Below, piece after piece: positions 8,074-16,689 of a stretch of DNA of 64,000 nucleotides (position 1 is its first letter; every line of letters begins with the position of its first letter). A program made the position numbers and the translations under genes. The notes under the pieces are model-generated. The model worked only from the letters and a program-made list of their open reading frames with translations. It was not told the DNA's origin and searched no databases. Source of the DNA: Gammaproteobacteria bacterium (GTDB lineage Bacteria; Pseudomonadota; Gammaproteobacteria; Arenicellales; Poriferihabitantaceae); the NCBI GenBank assembly GCA_030432755.1, contig JAUILZ010000006.1, positions 124,001 to 188,000 on the forward strand. Reading direction: 5' to 3'.

Positions 8074-8667
8074 ATGATCGGGAGCCTGCCACCCGGATAC
8101 CGGCAAGCCAGTCGTGACGACGCTCCCGCCATGACCGAACTCGTGAACATGGCGGGCGAGGGATTGCCGCTGTATCTGTGGGGGAACATGGCCGCCGAAG
8201 GGCAGTCGCCATGGGACGTGGGCCGGGAGCGGGCCCGCCGCGAGTCCGGTTCGTTTTCGTATCGCAACACGATCGTGCGGACGGATGCCGGAAACGTGGT
8301 CGCGGCGCTGGTCGGCTATCCCCTCGATGACGATCCCTCTCCGGCCGACTACGCGAGCATGCCACCCATGTTCGTTCCGCTACAGCAACTCGAGGACATG
8401 GCGCCGGGTACATGGTACGTCAATGTTCTCGCGAGCTATCCGGAGTACAGGGGCAGGGGGTACGGGAGCGGACTGCTGTCGATCGCGGAGGCCGTGGCCA
8501 TCGACCAGTCGAAGAGTGGCCTGAGTATCATCGTCGCCGATTCGAACGCGGGCGCACGCAGGCTTTACGAGCGCCACGGTTACGCCGAAGTTGCACGCAG
8601 GGAGATGGTCAAGGAGGGCTGGGAAAGCCCCGGCAGAAACTGGGTGCTGCTGGTGAAACCACTCTGA
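8074..8667 (+). CDS. GNAT family N-acetyltransferase
   Basis: 198 residues of a GNAT fold. The acetyl-CoA pyrophosphate loop is at YRGRGYGSGLL (about 128-138), followed by SIIVADSNAGARRLYERHGY, the classic beta5/alpha4 region with the NxxARRLYE motif. The substrate is unknown. I chose the ATG preceded by GGAGA at 8061-8065; an in-frame TTG 60 bp earlier lacks support. The final residues (GRNWVLLVKPL) form the last strand. It is one of four GNAT genes in this accessory region, which suggests serial gain of small detoxification or modification enzymes. Confidence 0.8.
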   Translation: MIGSLPPGYRQASRDDAPAMTELVNMAGEGLPLYLWGNMAAEGQSPWDVGRERARRESGSFSYRNTIVRTDAGNVVAALVGYPLDDDPSPADYASMPPMFVPLQQLEDMAPGTWYVNVLASYPEYRGRGYGSGLLSIAEAVAIDQSKSGLSIIVADSNAGARRLYERHGYAEVARREMVKEGWESPGRNWVLLVKPL

Positions 8668-8740
8668 TCGCCATGACGACGGGCAATGTCATGTGCGTAC
8701 GGCATTGTTGTTCTAGGCAATATCGGCAACCGGGGCGACG

Positions 8741-9196
8741 GTGGCAACTATAATCCGGGAGATGACCGTGGCCGACCTGCCGGCCGTGTTCTCCGTTCGA
8801 ACCTCGACCATAGAAAATGCCATCACGCTGGATGAACTCGAGCAGGAATACGGCGTCACTCCCGAATCGCTGGCGAAAGCCATGAAGTCCAACGTGAGGG
8901 GCTGGCTATGCGAGGAAGCCGGTGAAGTGGCAGGGTTTTCCATGGGAAACCGGACAAGTGGTGAAGTCCAGGTCGTCGCGGTGCATCCCGACCACGAGGG
9001 AAAGGGAATCGGCAAGGCACTCCTGGGCGAGGTCACTCGCTGGCTTCGCTCGGCAGGCCACGAGGAAATCTGGCTGTGCGCAAACCCCGATCCGGGCATT
9101 CGCGCCCATGGTTTCTACCGAAAGCTGGGATGGAGATCCACCGGAGAGATGAAGGGATGCGATGAAATCATGGTGCTTGAGTGTGCCGATGAATAG
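8741..9196 (+). CDS. GNAT family N-acetyltransferase
   Basis: 151 residues. The conserved core is VQVVAVHPDHEGKGIGKALLGEVTRWLRSAG (about 76-106), containing the Q/GxGxG/A acetyl-CoA loop, and ending in RAHGFYRKLGWRSTGE, the FYxKxGF-like motif. The N-terminal part (DLPAVFSVRTSTIEN) suits a small-molecule or aminoglycoside-like acceptor site, but no substrate can be named. The start is a GTG with a weak ribosome binding site; an ATG seven codons on is possible. The stop overlaps a 28-codon ORF that resembles the start of a formate/nitrite transporter. Confidence 0.75.
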   Translation: MATIIREMTVADLPAVFSVRTSTIENAITLDELEQEYGVTPESLAKAMKSNVRGWLCEEAGEVAGFSMGNRTSGEVQVVAVHPDHEGKGIGKALLGEVTRWLRSAGHEEIWLCANPDPGIRAHGFYRKLGWRSTGEMKGCDEIMVLECADE

Positions 9197-9275
9197 CGAG
9201 CAGGACATCAGTGACGCCTATCCGCCACCGGAGATCGCGCGCAAGATCAAGCGCAAGCGGGCGGAGCAGCCCTAG
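9189..9275 (+). pseudogene. possible remnant of a formate/nitrite transporter gene (28 codons)
   Basis: The ATG overlaps the stop of the acetyltransferase gene. The first 20 residues (MNSEQDISDAYPPPEIARKI) look like the cytoplasmic N-terminus of FNT-family channels, where an AYxPxEIA helix precedes the first membrane segment. The frame then runs into KRKRAEQP and stops, a basic tail that could be the end of the same protein. No membrane segment is present. This would be an in-frame internal deletion like that at 5835-6161. The similarity is short and from memory, so chance cannot be excluded. Confidence 0.3.
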
Positions 9276-9317
9276 GGCGGCGGCCGGGAATCGGTGTCGC
9301 GGTCTGCGGGCCGGAGA

Positions 9318-9731
9318 ATGGAAGATCGCGTGTTCTACCTGATTGCGGCTGACGCCATACTGTTCGTACACTTCGCGTTCGTGGTGTTCGTTTTCGTTGG
9401 CCTCGTGCTCGTCCTTGTTGGCGGGATGCGTGACTGGAAATGGGTGCGCAACCCCCGGTTCCGCCTGGCCCATCTCGTGAGCATAGGCATCGTGGTACTG
9501 CAGTCCTGGCTCGGCGCAATCTGCCCGCTCACGACCTGGGAGATGGCGCTGCGTGCAAAGGCAGGCGACGCGGTCTATTCCGGGTCATTCATTGCCCACT
9601 GGGTGGAATCGGCCCTGTACTACCAGGCGCCGGAGTGGGTGTTCGTCCTGTGCTATACATCGTTCGGGGTGCTGGTCGTCGCGAGCTGGTTCTGGGTCCG
9701 GCCGCGCCCGATCGACAATCGGGGAGAGTGA
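9318..9731 (+). CDS. DUF2784 family membrane protein
   Basis: 137 residues with about four transmembrane helices. The opening VFYLIAADAILFVHFAFVVFV, the central QSWLGAICPLTTWE and the late FIAHWVE / LYY region are hallmarks of DUF2784 (PF10861), which has no known function. Both the Cys-Pro-Leu-Thr-Thr-Trp-Glu motif and the early His are conserved in the family and could bind a ligand. I chose the ATG; a GTG eight codons upstream gives an N-terminus less like homologues. The stop is 3 bp before the TTG of the methyltransferase gene, so these probably form one transcript. Confidence 0.75.
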   Translation: MEDRVFYLIAADAILFVHFAFVVFVFVGLVLVLVGGMRDWKWVRNPRFRLAHLVSIGIVVLQSWLGAICPLTTWEMALRAKAGDAVYSGSFIAHWVESALYYQAPEWVFVLCYTSFGVLVVASWFWVRPRPIDNRGE

Positions 9732-9734
9732 CCG

Positions 9735-10496
9735 TTGCAGGAACTTCAACTACTGGTAGACCTCCACAAGGGCGCTGATCGGCAAGGTCCCGGCGGGGAG
9801 GAAGAGACGGAGAGAGCCGTCGAGCTGGCCGGCCTGGATCGCGAGGCACCGCTGAGGATCGCGGATATCGGCTGTGGCACGGGAGCCTCCTCGCTGGTCC
9901 TTGCCCGCCTGCTCAACGCGGAGATCACGGCGGTGGACTTTATCCAGGAATTCCTGGAAGTGCTGGAAGCCAGGGCGGAAGCCGCCGGGCTGGCCGACAA
10001 TATCTCGACTCTCTGCCAGTCGATGGGCAGCCTCCCATTCCCGGAGGGGGAGTTCGACGTGATCTGGTCGGAGGGCGCGATCTACAACATCGGCTTCGAG
10101 ACAGGCGTCAGGGAGTGGCGCCGCTTCCTGAAACCCGGCGGCGTGCTGGTGGTTTCAGAGATCAGCTGGCTCACCGGCACCCGCCCCGGGGAACTCGAGG
10201 TCTACTGGGAGGGTGCGTATCGCGAAATCGACACGCCCTCGGCGAAACTGAACGTGCTGGAACGACACGGTTATTCGCCGACGGGATTCTTTGTCCTGCC
10301 GGAGCGCTGCTGGCTGGATAACTACTACCGGCCGACGCGAGCGGGCTTCGACGCGTTCATCCTGCGTAACGGAAATAGCGAGGAAGCGCGCAAACTCGTA
10401 GAATCGGAACGCGAGGAGATCGCACTTTATGAAAAGTACAGGGAGTACTACGGCTACGGTATGTACATCGCGAAAAAGGTGCGCGATACACGATGA
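9735..10496 (+). CDS. class I SAM-dependent methyltransferase
   Basis: 253 residues of a Rossmann-type methyltransferase. Motif I is [16 protein letters not shown] (about 42-57), the acidic end of strand 2 is ITAVDF, and post-motif [23 protein letters not shown] carries the usual aromatic/acidic pair. The rest ([16 protein letters not shown]) is motif III. The C-terminal half, with YWEGAYREI and the aromatic WLDNYYRP, forms the acceptor lid and resembles MerR-associated or small-molecule methyltransferases. The substrate is unknown. The TTG start is supported by a GGGGAGAG ribosome binding site at 9721-9728, which lies inside the previous gene. Overlaps the next gene by 4 bp. Confidence 0.8.
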   Translation: MQELQLLVDLHKGADRQGPGGEEETERAVELAGLDREAPLRIADIGCGTGASSLVLARLLNAEITAVDFIQEFLEVLEARAEAAGLADNISTLCQSMGSLPFPEGEFDVIWSEGAIYNIGFETGVREWRRFLKPGGVLVVSEISWLTGTRPGELEVYWEGAYREIDTPSAKLNVLERHGYSPTGFFVLPERCWLDNYYRPTRAGFDAFILRNGNSEEARKLVESEREEIALYEKYREYYGYGMYIAKKVRDTR

Positions 10497-10843
10497 GCAA
10501 ACACCGGATTTTCTCCATGCCGTTCGCGAGGGTCTACCCGATGTATGTGCAGAAGGCGGAGCGGAAAGGCAGGACGAAGCAGGAAGTCGACGGGATCATT
10601 CGCTGGCTGACCGGCTACGACCAGGCGGGGCTGGAGAAGCAGATAGCGCGGGAGAACGACTTCGAAACGTTCTTCGCCGAGGCCCCCGGTATGAACCCGA
10701 ACGCCACGCTCATCAGGGGTGTCATGTGCGGCGTACGCGTCGAGGAAATCGAGGACACGCTGATGCAGAAGATTCGATACCTGGACAAGCTGGTGGATGA
10801 ACTGGCAAAGGGAAAGGCGATGGAGAAGATCCTTCGGGAATGA
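10493..10843 (+). CDS. DUF2200 family protein
   Basis: 116 residues, soluble, helical. The N-terminal [23 protein letters not shown] and the following [13 protein letters not shown] are typical of DUF2200 (PF09966), a small protein family spread by horizontal transfer, with no known function. Structures suggest a helical fold. The ATG overlaps the methyltransferase stop (ATGA), so the two are translationally coupled. The length equals that of the family, and I see no internal damage. Confidence 0.8.
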   Translation: MSKHRIFSMPFARVYPMYVQKAERKGRTKQEVDGIIRWLTGYDQAGLEKQIARENDFETFFAEAPGMNPNATLIRGVMCGVRVEEIEDTLMQKIRYLDKLVDELAKGKAMEKILRE

Positions 10844-10884
10844 GGGAGGGAACAGGGTTGTCACTTTGGCAAAGGAGTACGCAC

Positions 10885-11520
10885 ATGAGCACAGATTCGA
10901 TATACCACGAGGGAATGCGGAACCTGCAGGACCTGCGCGATACCCGGCGTATCGCCGACCGCCTGGAGGAAGTCATCGTCCATTCGGCGTTCACGGAAAG
11001 CGACCGCGAATTCATCCAGCGAAGCGCCATGTTATTCGTTGCCACCGCCGACGCCGCGGGTCACCCCGACTGTTCCTACAAGGGCGGGCTGCCCGGATTC
11101 GTCCGCGTCCTGGACGAGAACACGCTGGCGTTCCCGGACTACGACGGAAACGGGATGTACCGTTCCTGGGGCAACCTCGAGGTCAATCCCCATGTCGGAC
11201 TGTTGTTCATCGATTTCGACAAGCAGAGCCGGCTTCGGGTCAACGGAACGGCGGTTATCAGCGCGGACGATCCGCTGATGGCAGAGTTCCCCGGCGCCGT
11301 CTTCGTCATCCGGGTGAAGGCGGAGAACATCTTCCCCGCCTGCCCACGCTATATCCACAGGATGCAGTTGATCGAGCTGTCGAGATACGCGCCGAGAGCG
11401 GAATTCGAGCCCCCAGTGCCGGAATGGAAGACATACGACGAGTTTCGCGATGCGCTCCCGGAGCGGGACCGCGCCTGCCTGGCGGCTGACGACACACCGG
11501 ACGATACCGAGGCCACCTGA
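10885..11520 (+). CDS. pyridoxamine 5'-phosphate oxidase family flavin-binding protein
   Basis: 211 residues with a split-barrel FMN-binding fold. Key features are the strand pair MLFVATADAAGHPDCSYKGG, the LAFPDYDGNGMYRSWGNL segment that in this family contacts the flavin phosphate, and VGLLFIDFDKQSRLRVNGTA. This subtype (COG3576-like) usually reduces or senses flavin-linked substrates; the true substrate is unknown. The C-terminal helix (CPRYIHRMQLIE) completes the dimer. I chose the ATG after AAAGGAG (10871-10877); the 15 residues upstream in the same frame are not protein-like. Confidence 0.8.
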   Translation: MSTDSIYHEGMRNLQDLRDTRRIADRLEEVIVHSAFTESDREFIQRSAMLFVATADAAGHPDCSYKGGLPGFVRVLDENTLAFPDYDGNGMYRSWGNLEVNPHVGLLFIDFDKQSRLRVNGTAVISADDPLMAEFPGAVFVIRVKAENIFPACPRYIHRMQLIELSRYAPRAEFEPPVPEWKTYDEFRDALPERDRACLAADDTPDDTEAT

Positions 11521-11617
11521 CCGCGTGCAACGCGGCTTTCGGGAGCAGGCTAAAGTTCACTTGGACAGGGGGCGCCGGCGATGGTTACCATTGCATAACT
11601 CCTGGCCACACTTCCCG

Positions 11618-13072
11618 ATGCAAATCACAGGATCGCTCCTTCGCACCCTCGCCCTTGGCGTCCTGGCCTGGTTTCTGCCGCTGAATCCGGCAAGCGCGAC
11701 GGAAGTCATCGACTCTCACATCGAGAAATGGACCGGCGATTTCGAGGACATGCTGGAGCGGCGCCGGATCCGGGCGCTGGTGGTGCCCAACAGGCTCATG
11801 TATTTCCTCGACGGCCCGGTCCAGCGGGGCACCTCCTACGAGAGTCTGCAGCATTTCGCCCGCTTCATCGACGAGAAGTACAAGCTCGGCGCTCGCCGGA
11901 TGAAGGTCGTCTACATACCGGTGACCCGGGACAAGTTGATTCCCTATCTCAAGGAGGGCATCGGTGACGTCGCGGTGGCCAATCTCACGATCACCCCCGA
12001 ACGGTTGGCGGAGGTGGATTTTTCCGAGCCGATCCTGGACGACGTCAGGGAGATCCTCGTGACTGGCCCCTCGGCGCCCGAGATCCGGGAGCTGGCCGAT
12101 CTCGGTGGGAAAACCGTGTACGCGCGTTACTCGAGCAGCTATTTCGCGCACCTTGAATGGCTCAACGAGCAACTCGAGCAAAATGGCTTCGACCCGGTAA
12201 ACATCGTTCCCGCGGACGAAAACCTGGAGGACAGCGACCTGCTCGAGATGGTTAATGCAGGGCTGCTCCCGATGGTGATCGTGGACAGCCACAAGGCGGA
12301 ATTCTGGGGCGGAATCTTCGACAACATCGTCGTCCGCCACGATGTCGCCGTCACCGTGGGGGGAAAGATCGGCTGGGCCTTCCGCAAGAACAGCCCGACG
12401 TTGGGCAAGGTCCTTGCACAGTACATCGGGCCCAACAGGAAAGGATCCGCGGTCGGAAACACGATCTACAACCGCTACCTCAAGGAAAACAAGTGGGTGA
12501 AAAACGCCTACTCGGACGAAAACATCCGCCGCTACCAGGAAACCGCGGAATTCTTCCGCCAATACGCGGGTGAATACGGATTCGACTGGCTCATGCTGAT
12601 CGCCCAGGGCTACCAGGAGTCCGGCCTTGACCAGAGCGTGCGTAGCCCCAGCGGAGCGATCGGCATCATGCAGCTATTGCCGTCCACCGCCGCGGATCCC
12701 AATGTAGGCATCAAGAACATCGATGACATGGAAAACAATATCCATGCCGGGACGAAGTACATGCGCTTTCTGCGGGATCAATATTTTGACGACCCCGAAA
12801 TCGATCCGCTGAACCAGACCCTGCTGTCATTCGCCGCTTATAACGCCGGTCCCGGGCGGATGGCGGAGATACGCGAGGAGACCCGGGAACGCGGCCTCGA
12901 CCCCAATACCTGGTTTGGCAACGTGGAGCGAATCGTCGCCAGGCGGATCGGCCGCGAGACCGTGGACTACGTCGGCAACATCTACAAGTACTACATCGCC
13001 TACAAGCTGCTTTCCGAGCAGGGCGCCGAGCGCGTCGAGGCCAGGCGGGCGCTGGAGGAAGAGCTGGACTAG
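11618..13072 (+). CDS. MltF-type membrane-bound lytic murein transglycosylase
   Basis: 484 residues. A signal peptide (about 1-27, ending NPASA) leads into a periplasmic solute-binding domain (SBP_bac_3, roughly 35-280) with the usual IPYLKEGIGDVAVANLTITPER stretch. A C-terminal SLT domain follows (about 315-460), with catalytic Glu334 in QGYQESGLD and the GIMQLLPSTA and AAYNAGPGR motifs. These enzymes cleave the MurNAc-GlcNAc bond to give 1,6-anhydro-muropeptides. The domain order is that of MltF/YfhD. Homologues often occur outside the core genome as well, and this copy sits in an accessory region. I chose the ATG that gives a normal signal peptide. The riboswitch follows 110 bp downstream. 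Confidence 0.85.
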   Translation: MQITGSLLRTLALGVLAWFLPLNPASATEVIDSHIEKWTGDFEDMLERRRIRALVVPNRLMYFLDGPVQRGTSYESLQHFARFIDEKYKLGARRMKVVYIPVTRDKLIPYLKEGIGDVAVANLTITPERLAEVDFSEPILDDVREILVTGPSAPEIRELADLGGKTVYARYSSSYFAHLEWLNEQLEQNGFDPVNIVPADENLEDSDLLEMVNAGLLPMVIVDSHKAEFWGGIFDNIVVRHDVAVTVGGKIGWAFRKNSPTLGKVLAQYIGPNRKGSAVGNTIYNRYLKENKWVKNAYSDENIRRYQETAEFFRQYAGEYGFDWLMLIAQGYQESGLDQSVRSPSGAIGIMQLLPSTAADPNVGIKNIDDMENNIHAGTKYMRFLRDQYFDDPEIDPLNQTLLSFAAYNAGPGRMAEIREETRERGLDPNTWFGNVERIVARRIGRETVDYVGNIYKYYIAYKLLSEQGAERVEARRALEEELD

Positions 13073-13183
13073 GCGCACGGCGCCATGGAGATCCGGCCCG
13101 TTTCTCGCCGTGTCGCACGTGGCACAACCCGCGTCGTGCGAGTAATCGCGTTCGACCTCCCGCCGGTCGTACCATCTTTTCCG

Positions 13184-13370
13184 TGACGGTGCCCGCGGCC
13201 TCGTGTCGCGGGTTAAAAGGGAATCCGGTATTGCCCGACGGGGTCGGGCGAATCCGGAGCTGCCCCCGCAACTGTAGGCGGCGAGTCGACCACCAGGAAT
13301 GCCACTGGGAAACCGGGAAGGCAGGTGACCGACGCCAGTAGCCGCGAGCCAGGAAACCTGCCGTCCGACG
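13184..13370 (+). promoter_or_regulatory. cobalamin riboswitch
   Basis: All landmarks of the cobalamin (adenosyl- or methylcobalamin) aptamer are present in order: a GGGTTAAAAGGGAA stretch near 13211, the AATCCGG-type element (13250-13256), the CCCCCGCAACTGTA core (13263-13276), a GCCACTGGG segment (13302-13310) and the B12 box GCGAGCCAGGAAACCTGCC (13344-13362). It lies in the 471 bp between the transglycosylase gene and the DmdA-like gene, in the sense orientation of the latter. The 170 bp after the B12 box contain no obvious terminator with a T-run, so control may be at translation initiation. Confidence 0.93.
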
Positions 13371-13543
13371 CGACCGGGAGCGCGCGCCATCGACACGGCG
13401 CAGGCAACCGGTCAAAGCCAACATTCGAACGGGCGGGGTGTCCCGGCGGTAGTAGTCGTGGCCAGCGATCGATTCCGCTCGCGTGCCTCGACGAGGGCGC
13501 CGTCTCGTGTTCGTTCCCGTTCGGATCGATTCGAGGTACCGTC

Positions 13544-14881
13544 ATGTCCGTAGACCAGCAAGTTTCCCGCCTGGGCAGCAACTACTGTCACGCGATCGAC
13601 CAGGGCGATCGCAACGTTCCCGTCAACCTTCGCCAGACCGGCCCCACGCCTGTCGAGATGCTGATCTCGACACGGGTGCGCAAATCGCCGTACTGGCACC
13701 TGTCGCACCAGGCAGGCTGCTGGCGGGCCACGGTGTACAACCGCATGTACCATCCGCGCGGCTACGTGCGCCCCGAGGACGGTGGCGCGATGGCCGAGTA
13801 CGACGCCCTCGTCAACCACGTGACCCTGTGGAACGTCGCGGTCGAACGCCAGGTGCAGGTCAAGGGTGCGGATGCCGAGGCCTTCGTCAACTACGTGATC
13901 ACCCGCGACGCCACCCGCATCCAGCCGATGCGCGGCAAGTACGTGATCCTGTGCAACGAGGATGGCGGCATTCTCAACGACCCGGTGCTGCTGCGCATCG
14001 CCGAGGACGAGTTCTGGTTCTCGATCTCTGACAGCGACCTCGAATTGTGGCTGCGCGGCGTCAACCTGGGCCTTGGCTACGACGTCACCATTCGCGAGAT
14101 CGACGTCTCGCCGGTGCAGATCCAGGGCCCGAAGTCGGAGGCGCTGATTGTCGACCTGTTTGGCGAGGGCGCGCGCACGCTGCCCTACTACGGATTGATG
14201 CGTGGCAGCGTGGCGGGCTGCGACGTGATCGTCTCGCAGACCGGGTTCACCGGCGAGAAGGGTTACGAGATCTACCTGTACGATGCCACGCTCAATGCCG
14301 ATGCGATGTGGAACGCGGTGCTCGAGGCCGGCCAACGCCACAGCCTGATGGTCATCGCCCCGGCCCACCATCGCCGCATCGCCGCCGGCATCCTGTCCTG
14401 GGGGCAGGACATGGATTCCGAGACGCTGCCGTTCCAGTGCAACCTCGCCTACCAGGTGCCGCGGAAAAAGTCTGCGGACTACATCGGCAAGGCACGACTC
14501 GAGCAGGTACACGCGGAGATCGAGGCGGGCAACCCGCCATTTCACCTGGCGATGGCAGGCATCGCATTCGGCGGCATGCCAGTGACCGACTACGCACCGG
14601 ATTTCTGGCTGATTGCCGAGATCGAGGGCGGCGAGCCGGTGGGCTACGTCACCTCGCCGTGGTACTCGCCGGAACTGCAGATGAACATCGCGCTTTGCTA
14701 CCTGCCCCCGAGGCTGCACGCGCCCGGAACGCGGGTCCACGTTTGGCTGCCGGAAGAATACACTGCGGGACATCCCGGGCCGACGGTGGCCGGAGAGGTA
14801 GTGGAGGTGCCGTTCCGGCCATCAGTGAATCCCAACTCGCGCGAGGTCGCAAAATACAAGGGACGCGACCACGCGGATTGA
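13544..14881 (+). CDS. DmdA/GcvT-like tetrahydrofolate-dependent demethylase or aminomethyltransferase
   Basis: 445 residues. It has the GcvT folate-binding domain (about 55-330) and the C-terminal GcvT barrel (about 340-435). Specific marks are TVYNRMYHPRGY (63-74), LWNVAVERQVQVKG (95-108), EDGGILNDPVLL (139-150), ISDSDLELW (161-169) and GFTGEKGYEIYL (about 233-244). The first four resemble DMSP demethylase DmdA more than glycine-cleavage T protein, but the protein is some 75 residues longer than DmdA. It likely moves a methyl or methylene group from a small substrate (DMSP, a methylated amine or an O-methyl aromatic) to tetrahydrofolate. No gcvH or gcvP is near. I chose the ATG after GAGG. 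The cobalamin riboswitch upstream is the main clue to regulation. Confidence 0.75.
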   Translation: MSVDQQVSRLGSNYCHAIDQGDRNVPVNLRQTGPTPVEMLISTRVRKSPYWHLSHQAGCWRATVYNRMYHPRGYVRPEDGGAMAEYDALVNHVTLWNVAVERQVQVKGADAEAFVNYVITRDATRIQPMRGKYVILCNEDGGILNDPVLLRIAEDEFWFSISDSDLELWLRGVNLGLGYDVTIREIDVSPVQIQGPKSEALIVDLFGEGARTLPYYGLMRGSVAGCDVIVSQTGFTGEKGYEIYLYDATLNADAMWNAVLEAGQRHSLMVIAPAHHRRIAAGILSWGQDMDSETLPFQCNLAYQVPRKKSADYIGKARLEQVHAEIEAGNPPFHLAMAGIAFGGMPVTDYAPDFWLIAEIEGGEPVGYVTSPWYSPELQMNIALCYLPPRLHAPGTRVHVWLPEEYTAGHPGPTVAGEVVEVPFRPSVNPNSREVAKYKGRDHAD

Positions 14882-15016
14882 CCGCCAGGAAACGATGGCG
14901 CACGGCCGCTGCACGGCGTTCGATCGGATCCGGTTTTCGATGGTCTTCCACTACAACTGATCCGCTGCGCAGGGCGTTATGCTATATAGGCCGACTGCAC
15001 TATATCGGAGAAATCC

Positions 15017-15370
15017 ATGAGTACTGCCGCAGAAACAATCGAAAACTATATCGAGGCAACCCGTCTCGGGGACGTCGATGGGCTGAGGAAGCTGTTTTCA
15101 CGAGAAGCCCTGATGTCTGGATTCTACAAAGGAGAATACTACTCCGGATCCCCCGAGGCGTTTTTCGAGGAAGTCCGCGACAATCCCAGCCCCGCTGAAA
15201 CGGGGCAAGAATATATTGGCGAAATTACTTATACGGAAGTAATCGGCAATATTGCCCAGGTAACAATGAAGGAGAAGGGGTATCTGGGCTTGAATTTCTC
15301 GAACCTGTTTCATCTGGCATACATGGATGATGAATGGCGCATCATAAGCAAGACCTATATCGATACGTAA
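15017..15370 (+). CDS. SnoaL/NTF2-like domain protein (lumazine-binding type)
   Basis: 117 residues with an NTF2-like cone fold. An N-terminal helix (TIENYIEATRLGDVDGLRKLF) is followed by strands and the late FSNLFHLAYMDDEWRIISKTY, the usual last hairpin of the Lumazine_bd_2/SnoaL-like families. Members are often small enzymes or ligand-binding proteins; no catalytic residues are diagnostic here. The ATG follows CGGAG by 6 bp. GC content falls here compared with the DmdA-like gene, marking the start of an AT-richer pocket that extends to about 16470. Confidence 0.65.
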   Translation: MSTAAETIENYIEATRLGDVDGLRKLFSREALMSGFYKGEYYSGSPEAFFEEVRDNPSPAETGQEYIGEITYTEVIGNIAQVTMKEKGYLGLNFSNLFHLAYMDDEWRIISKTYIDT

Positions 15371-15511
15371 CCATCTCAAAGTTGAGACCGATTCCAGGCA
15401 CCCTGCTAATTTTTGCCAGATTTCTATGATGAGGTATCGATTGGCGTTCGCCGTATTCGACTATAGGCACACAACCTGACACGAGCTTGAAATATCAATG
15501 GAAACGGGAGC

Positions 15512-15853
15512 ATGGCAAAATATCTGATCTCCTTCCCCAGTGCTGCATTGAATGTTTCCGCCAGCGAACTGGAGGCGGTGGGTCGAGACTCTCACGAAGT
15601 GATACGCGATGCGAAGGAGGCAGGTATCTACGTCTTCGGTGGCGGTATCGATGAAACAGTGCCCCCCGTCCTGGTTTCGGCAGATGGCTCGGTAACCGAT
15701 GGAGGTTACCCGTGGGCGCCTCCTCTGAATGGTGGATTCACTGTTCTTGAGGTGCCCACGAGGAAAGAGGCCATCGAATGGGCCACACGCCTCGCGCAAG
15801 CGTGCCGCTGTGACCAGGAGCTTCGGGTGTTCGGGTTCGATCCAGATTCGTAA
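15512..15853 (+). CDS. YCII-related domain protein
   Basis: 113 residues with an alpha+beta ferredoxin-like (YCII/DGPF) fold. The N-terminus KYLISFPSAAL, a central IYVFGGGI strand and GGFTVLEVPTRKEAIEWATRLA are typical of PF03795. In the family a His/Asp pair acts in muconolactone-isomerase-like chemistry, but most members, including those near ECF sigma factors, have no known role. No sigma factor gene is adjacent. Base composition is moderately AT-rich compared with the window. Confidence 0.7.
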   Translation: MAKYLISFPSAALNVSASELEAVGRDSHEVIRDAKEAGIYVFGGGIDETVPPVLVSADGSVTDGGYPWAPPLNGGFTVLEVPTRKEAIEWATRLAQACRCDQELRVFGFDPDS

Positions 15854-15963
15854 GATTGGGATGATCCCGTAGATCCTGCTGGATGGCATGGAAGGTGAGA
15901 ATCCAGGCATTTTAAGTGAACGTCTCTCTTGTTTTGAGAGGATAGCCTCTGGAATAGTTTCAG

Positions 15964-16467
15964 TTGAATATTCAAATCCGCGACATGGGTACAGATGATT
16001 TCGAGCCGGTAATTGAAATCAATCGGGAGTCTGTTCCGTATGTGTTTGGTCTTGACGCCGCTGAATTTTCTCGTCTGCTCGAAAAATGTGAGTATTCGAG
16101 AGTTGTCGAGATTGACGGTCAAATAGCCGGCTACCTGTTCGTATTGGGCAAAGGGCTGGAATATGACGGAGAGGAATACAATTGGTTCTGTGAAACTTTG
16201 AGCGAAGATTTCCTGTACATCGACCAGGTGGCTATAGCGAGGAGATGGAAAGGAATGGGTTGCGGCACGAAACTCTACATGGACCTGGTGAATTACGCGG
16301 TCCGAAATCAAAAGGATGTCCTTGCATGCGAAATAAGCTGCGAGCCACTCAATGAGGACTCGATGGCATTTCATGGAAAGCTGGGGTTCAGGGAGTTGTC
16401 ACGTATCAAAGCGCGCGACACGATGGTTTCGTTGCAGATAAAACGGGAACTTTATAAAACCGTCTGA
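15964..16467 (+). CDS. GNAT family N-acetyltransferase (RimI-like)
   Basis: 167 residues. Motif A is LYIDQVAIARRWKGMGCGTKLYMDLVNYA (about 80-108), with RWKGMGCG as the acetyl-CoA loop, and the fold ends in SMAFHGKLGFRELSR, the FHxKLGF motif. Several members of this subfamily modify proteins or amines. The start is a TTG with no clear ribosome binding site, and no in-frame ATG lies nearby, so the true N-terminus is uncertain. GC content is well below the average here, consistent with recent transfer. Confidence 0.7.
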   Translation: MNIQIRDMGTDDFEPVIEINRESVPYVFGLDAAEFSRLLEKCEYSRVVEIDGQIAGYLFVLGKGLEYDGEEYNWFCETLSEDFLYIDQVAIARRWKGMGCGTKLYMDLVNYAVRNQKDVLACEISCEPLNEDSMAFHGKLGFRELSRIKARDTMVSLQIKRELYKTV

Positions 16468-16689
16468 CTTGCGCGTGCTGTAGGGCCTCGGCGCCCGCTG
16501 GAAGCCCGTCAATCTGCGAGGGCTCTGCTACCTTGGCGCGACGTAGCGCATCCAATGGTTGCACGCGAACAGGAGGCAGGCCGGGGGACGTGATTCCTGG
16601 TCGTTGACGCCGACGCCTCGTGCTTGACTGGCCCGGGAAGTCAGCGCACCCTTGCGTCAACACACGGTAATGAACAAAATGAGGACACC

